From: Pseudomonadota bacterium
Lineage (GTDB): Bacteria; Pseudomonadota; Alphaproteobacteria; Dongiales; Dongiaceae
Direction: 5' to 3'
Length of the DNA stretch: 64,000 nt
Assembly: GCA_016183985.1 (NCBI GenBank)
Contig: JACPDN010000005.1
Coordinates: 186,001 to 250,000 of the forward strand
Under the pieces are notes generated by a model that worked only from the letters and a program-made list of their open reading frames with translations, was not told the origin of the DNA and ran no database searches. Made by a program: the position numbers and the translations under genes. Position 1 is the first letter of the stretch, and every line of letters starts with the position of its first letter. Positions 60,558 through 64,000 of this stretch are shown in pieces.

Positions 60558-62297
60558 ATGACTTTGCAACCGACACCGACCACGAATACCAGCCTTAAAC
60601 ACCGTCGCAGCAGTTTTGATACGCTGTGGGAAGCGCTGGACTATGCCGCGGGCGGCGCCACCGGTTTGAACTTCTACACGGCCAAGGGCGACCTTGCCAA
60701 TGTGCTGAGCTATGCCGAATTGCGCGACCGGGCACGGGATGTCGCACAACGACTCGCCGGCTTGGGCCTGGAGCGCGGTTCGCGCATCGTGTTGATTGCC
60801 GATACCGATCCCGATTTCGTGATCGCCTTCTTCGCCACGCAATATGCGGGATTGCTGCCGGTTCCGGTTGCGATTCCGACCAGCCTTGGCGGTCGCGAAG
60901 CCTATATCGCGCAGCTCCGCCAGCAATTGTCGGGATGTGAGGCCAGCGCGGCGCTCGGCCCAGCCTCCCTCATGGGTTTCCTCAGCGAGGCCGCGGCGGG
61001 TCTCTCGCACCTGCGCCATGTTGGCACTTTAGGCGATCTCGCTGCCATGCCGGCAAACAAGGGCATTGTGCGCCCCTTCGCTGCCGATGAACCCAGCTAT
61101 CTGCAATTTTCCTCCGGCTCGACGCGCTTTCCAAAGGGCATCGAGATTCATCAGCGCGTGCTGATGGCCAATGCCTATGCGATCACGCATCACGGGCTGG
61201 ATATTGTCGACACAGACCGATGCAGCTCTTGGCTCCCCTTCTATCATGACATGGGATTGGTGGGTTTCCTGCTGGTGCCGGCGACCGGCCAGGTCTCCGT
61301 CGACTACATCGCCACGCGCGACTTTGCCCGGCGCCCCCTCACCTGGCTCAAACTGATTTCGGAGAATGGAGGCACACTCGCCTATTCGCCGACTTTCGGC
61401 TACGAGTTGTGCGTGAAGCGCATGCGTGGCGACAGCGATTTTGCCGGTGACCTGTCGAGCTGGCGCGGCGCCGGCATCGGCGGCGATATGGTGCAAGACG
61501 CCATCCTTCATCGCTTCAGCGATACCTTTGCGCCGTTCGGTTTTCAGCATAAGGCCTTCGTGCCGAGCTACGGCATGGCGGAAACCACTCTGGCGATGAG
61601 TTTCGCGCGTCTGGATCAGGAGTACCGCGTCGACCACATCGATCGTGGCGGCCTTGAGAGCCAGCTTGCCAACCCTGTTGCGCCCGGTAAATCGGCCCGC
61701 AGCCTTGTCGCCTGTGGCCCGGCGCTGCCGCTTCACACTTTCGAGATCCGCGATGAAGCCGGAAATGCGCTGCCCGAGCGCCGTGTCGGTCGCATCTTCT
61801 TCAGCGGGCCGAGTGTCATGGCCGGCTATTTCCGCCAGCCGGAACTGACCGCCGAAGCGTTAAGCATCGACGGTTGGCTCGACACCGGCGATCTGGGTTA
61901 TCTGCTTGATGGTGAGATCGTCATCACCGGCCGCGCCAAGGATCTGATCATTATCAACGGCCGCAATATCTGGCCGCAGGATCTGGAATGGACGGCGGAA
62001 ACATTGCCGGATTTGCGTCGTGGCGATGCGGCCGCCTTCTCGGTGCTGGGCGAAGCAGATGAAGAGCAGGTCGTCGTGCTTGTCCAATGCCGGATAAGCG
62101 ATCTTGCCGCGCGAACCAAGCTGAAACAGGACATCGCCGGATTGCTGCAGCGATCGATGGGTGTGGAGGCACGCATCGAACTGGTACCGCCCAAGGGGCT
62201 GCCGCAAACCTCCTCCGGCAAGCTGTCGCGGGCCAAGGCCAAGGCCAATTACCTTCAGGGTCTGTACGCGGACGCCGATCTTGGCATCAGCGCCTAG
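60558..62297 (+). CDS. Fatty-acyl-AMP ligase / acyl-ACP synthetase, ceramide-cluster type
   Basis: YLQFSSGSTRFPKGIEIHQRVLMAN, SWLPFYHDMGLVGFLLVP, GWLDTGDLGYLLDGEIVITGRAKDLIIINGRNIWPQDLE. Confidence 0.92.
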   Translation: MTLQPTPTTNTSLKHRRSSFDTLWEALDYAAGGATGLNFYTAKGDLANVLSYAELRDRARDVAQRLAGLGLERGSRIVLIADTDPDFVIAFFATQYAGLLPVPVAIPTSLGGREAYIAQLRQQLSGCEASAALGPASLMGFLSEAAAGLSHLRHVGTLGDLAAMPANKGIVRPFAADEPSYLQFSSGSTRFPKGIEIHQRVLMANAYAITHHGLDIVDTDRCSSWLPFYHDMGLVGFLLVPATGQVSVDYIATRDFARRPLTWLKLISENGGTLAYSPTFGYELCVKRMRGDSDFAGDLSSWRGAGIGGDMVQDAILHRFSDTFAPFGFQHKAFVPSYGMAETTLAMSFARLDQEYRVDHIDRGGLESQLANPVAPGKSARSLVACGPALPLHTFEIRDEAGNALPERRVGRIFFSGPSVMAGYFRQPELTAEALSIDGWLDTGDLGYLLDGEIVITGRAKDLIIINGRNIWPQDLEWTAETLPDLRRGDAAAFSVLGEADEEQVVVLVQCRISDLAARTKLKQDIAGLLQRSMGVEARIELVPPKGLPQTSSGKLSRAKAKANYLQGLYADADLGISA

Positions 62298-62318
62298 CTT
62301 TCTTCCGGTTCCATCCAG

Positions 62319-63266
62319 ATGACCGGGCTGGTTGCCGTCACGGGTGCCACCGGTTTTGTCGGTGCGGCAGCAGTCCACCATTTGGCGCGCGCTGGCTGGC
62401 GCGTTCGCATTCTGACCCGGCGCATGCCCCTGGCGGCCCTGATGCCGGATCATGCAATCGAAGTCGTGCTCGGCGATATTGATGACCGCCTGGCGCTGGA
62501 ACGCTTGGTGGCCGGCGCCGATGCCATTGTCCATTGCGCGGGCCTTACCAAGGCACTAGCACCGCTCGAATTCTTCAAAGTGAACGAGAGCGGTACTGTG
62601 CGGCTGCTGGAAGCCGCTCAAAAGGCCGCCCCCCAGGCCCGTTTCATCCATATCTCCTCGCTGGCAGCACGTGAGCCGCAGCTGTCCCCCTACGCCGCGA
62701 GTAAGCGCGCCGGAGAAGACAAACTGCCCGTTCTGGCGGGCGCGCGGGATTGGATCGCCCTGCGTCCGCCTGTGGTTTACGGGCCAGGCGACCTGGCCTT
62801 GCTGCCGCTCTTCAAGGCTACAAAATTTGGCCTTTCCGCCTATCCGGCAACCCCTGGCACCAGGGTCTCGACCATCCATGTTTCGGATCTTGCGGCCGCC
62901 ATCGTGGTGTTGCTTGGAACCGGCAACTGGCCGCATCGGATCATCGAATTGGATGACGGCCATCCGGGCGGCTATGACTGGCCGGAAATTAACCATGTTC
63001 TTGGGCGATGCTTCGGACGCCAACCGTTGGCGCTCCGCCTGCCCCGTCCCTTGATGACCGGCGTTGCCGGCGCGGTGACCCTGGTCTCGCAGCTGACACG
63101 AACGCCCCGAGTTCTGTCACTCGACAAACTGGCCGAGCTCTATCACCCCGATTGGGTCGCTTCCGGCGCAAAATTGGCGGAAACCACATCCTGGCGGCCC
63201 AGCTTTGATCTTAACCGCGGCTTTGCCGACACCCTGACTTGGTATCGATCCGAAGCTTTGCTGTAA
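62319..63266 (+). CDS. NAD-dependent epimerase/dehydratase (candidate ceramide reductase CerR)
   Basis: VAVTGATGFVGAAAVHHLARAGW, SPYAASKRAGED (YxxxK), RPPVVYGPGD; position between FAAL and ACP/SPT. Confidence 0.85.
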   Translation: MTGLVAVTGATGFVGAAAVHHLARAGWRVRILTRRMPLAALMPDHAIEVVLGDIDDRLALERLVAGADAIVHCAGLTKALAPLEFFKVNESGTVRLLEAAQKAAPQARFIHISSLAAREPQLSPYAASKRAGEDKLPVLAGARDWIALRPPVVYGPGDLALLPLFKATKFGLSAYPATPGTRVSTIHVSDLAAAIVVLLGTGNWPHRIIELDDGHPGGYDWPEINHVLGRCFGRQPLALRLPRPLMTGVAGAVTLVSQLTRTPRVLSLDKLAELYHPDWVASGAKLAETTSWRPSFDLNRGFADTLTWYRSEALL

Positions 63267-63303
63267 GGTTAGGCTCGGGGCCTAATACCCTGGAATCGCT
63301 CAC

Positions 63304-63322
63304 TTGTTACATTCGGTAACAA
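63304..63322. promoter_or_regulatory. Perfect palindrome upstream of ACP-SPT
   Basis: TTGTTAC-ATTCG-GTAACAA. Confidence 0.5.
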
Positions 63323-63390
63323 TTCGTCATTTAACTTTAGCCGCGAAATTTACGACAACCTCTGCAGGCAGGTTGGCTTGAGTCGCTTTC

Positions 63391-63726
63391 GTGCCTAAGG
63401 GGTTCCCGACGTTAACAGATTCGACAACAAGAAAAGATTGGTCCGGCATCGTGACGGCGAGCGCAGCGCAGGTTTCTAATTCCACTATCGAGAATGTCGT
63501 GGCGGAGATCGCCACCGCGCTGGTGCCGTTCAAGAAGTCCGATATCGAGATCACCGCGGCGACCGATATCGCCCGTGACCTCAACATGGACTCGCTGGCA
63601 GTCATGGATTTGCTGATGGAGCTCGAAGACAAGTTCGACGTCTCCATTCCGCTCAACATGGTGCCCGAGATTGCCACGGTCGGACAGCTTGCCCAGACCG
63701 TGATCGATTCAAAGAAGGGGGCGTAA
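63391..63726 (+). CDS. Acyl carrier protein (specialised, sphingolipid cluster); start may be GTG 63451
   Basis: DIARDLNMDSLAVMDLLMELEDKFDVSIPLN with phosphopantetheine Ser in DSL. Confidence 0.9.
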   Translation: MPKGFPTLTDSTTRKDWSGIVTASAAQVSNSTIENVVAEIATALVPFKKSDIEITAATDIARDLNMDSLAVMDLLMELEDKFDVSIPLNMVPEIATVGQLAQTVIDSKKGA

Positions 63727-63727
63727 G

Positions 63728-64000
63728 ATGGGGTTGATGGATCGTTTCAAGGCGCAGCGCGAGCTGCATGCCGCCGTGAAGACCTGCGGCGCCGATCCGT
63801 TCGGTGTGAAGATGGATAAGATCGTTTCCTCGACCGAGGCGATGATCGAAGGCCGTCGCACCATTCTTTGCGGTTCCAACAACTATCTCGGCTTCACCTT
63901 CGATGCCGATTGCATCGAGGCCGCCAAGAAAGCGCTTGAGACGAGTGGCACCGGCACCACCGGCTCGCGCATCGCTAACGGTTCGTATAACGACCATAAG
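63728..64000 (+). CDS. spt: Serine palmitoyltransferase (alpha-oxoamine synthase family), truncated at window end
   Basis: MGLMDRFKAQRELHAAVKTCGADPFGVKMDKIVSSTEAMIEGRRTILCGSNNYLGFTFD...GTGTTGSRIANGSYNDH; 1 bp after the ACP stop. Confidence 0.88.
   Translation, partial: MGLMDRFKAQRELHAAVKTCGADPFGVKMDKIVSSTEAMIEGRRTILCGSNNYLGFTFDADCIEAAKKALETSGTGTTGSRIANGSYNDHK

Noticed and set aside
1-64000. Prophage, transposon, CRISPR or toxin-antitoxin/defence island
   Set aside because: No integrase, transposase, Cas, phage structural or recognisable defence genes found in the ORF track

Overview
The window is about 64 kb of chromosomal DNA from an alphaproteobacterium, probably Rhodospirillales-like judging by gene content and order (inference). 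It is densely coding. I see no transposases, integrases, phage genes or CRISPR arrays. From 1 to 49 kb it is mostly conserved housekeeping: dusB(nifR3)-ntrBC-ntrYX, ispDF, cinA-C, holB-metG-tatD-MBL, tmk, two D,D-carboxypeptidases, rlpA, tRNA-Ser(TGA), mfd-sdhE/recG, Sel1-repeat proteins, pbpC and an alpha-2-macroglobulin. A few small accessory modules are mixed in: TetR/tautomerase, LysR/SMR efflux, a dimethylformamidase-like pair, and an orphan msrQ-like gene. From 49.4 kb to the right edge there is a cell-envelope locus. It holds an ELM1-like protein, a CDP-alcohol phosphotransferase fused to a degenerate nucleotidyltransferase-like domain, a possible 2OG-Fe(II) oxygenase, a possible GT-A glycosyltransferase, two tail-to-tail paralogous ABC exporters, a ParB-like-fold protein and an unassigned 665-aa protein. 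These lie next to a bacterial ceramide/sphingolipid biosynthesis cluster (fatty-acyl-AMP ligase, NAD-dependent epimerase, ACP, serine palmitoyltransferase cut by the window end). The best candidate for something undescribed is the tight operon of 665-aa protein, ParB-like protein and ABC exporter, divergent from the ceramide genes. Clear non-coding structures are a BIME-like inverted repeat pair between holB and metG, an 18-bp TetR-type palindrome, a duplicated LysR-type operator and a perfect palindrome upstream of the ACP-SPT genes. All family assignments come from reading motifs and overall resemblance; no database search was run.
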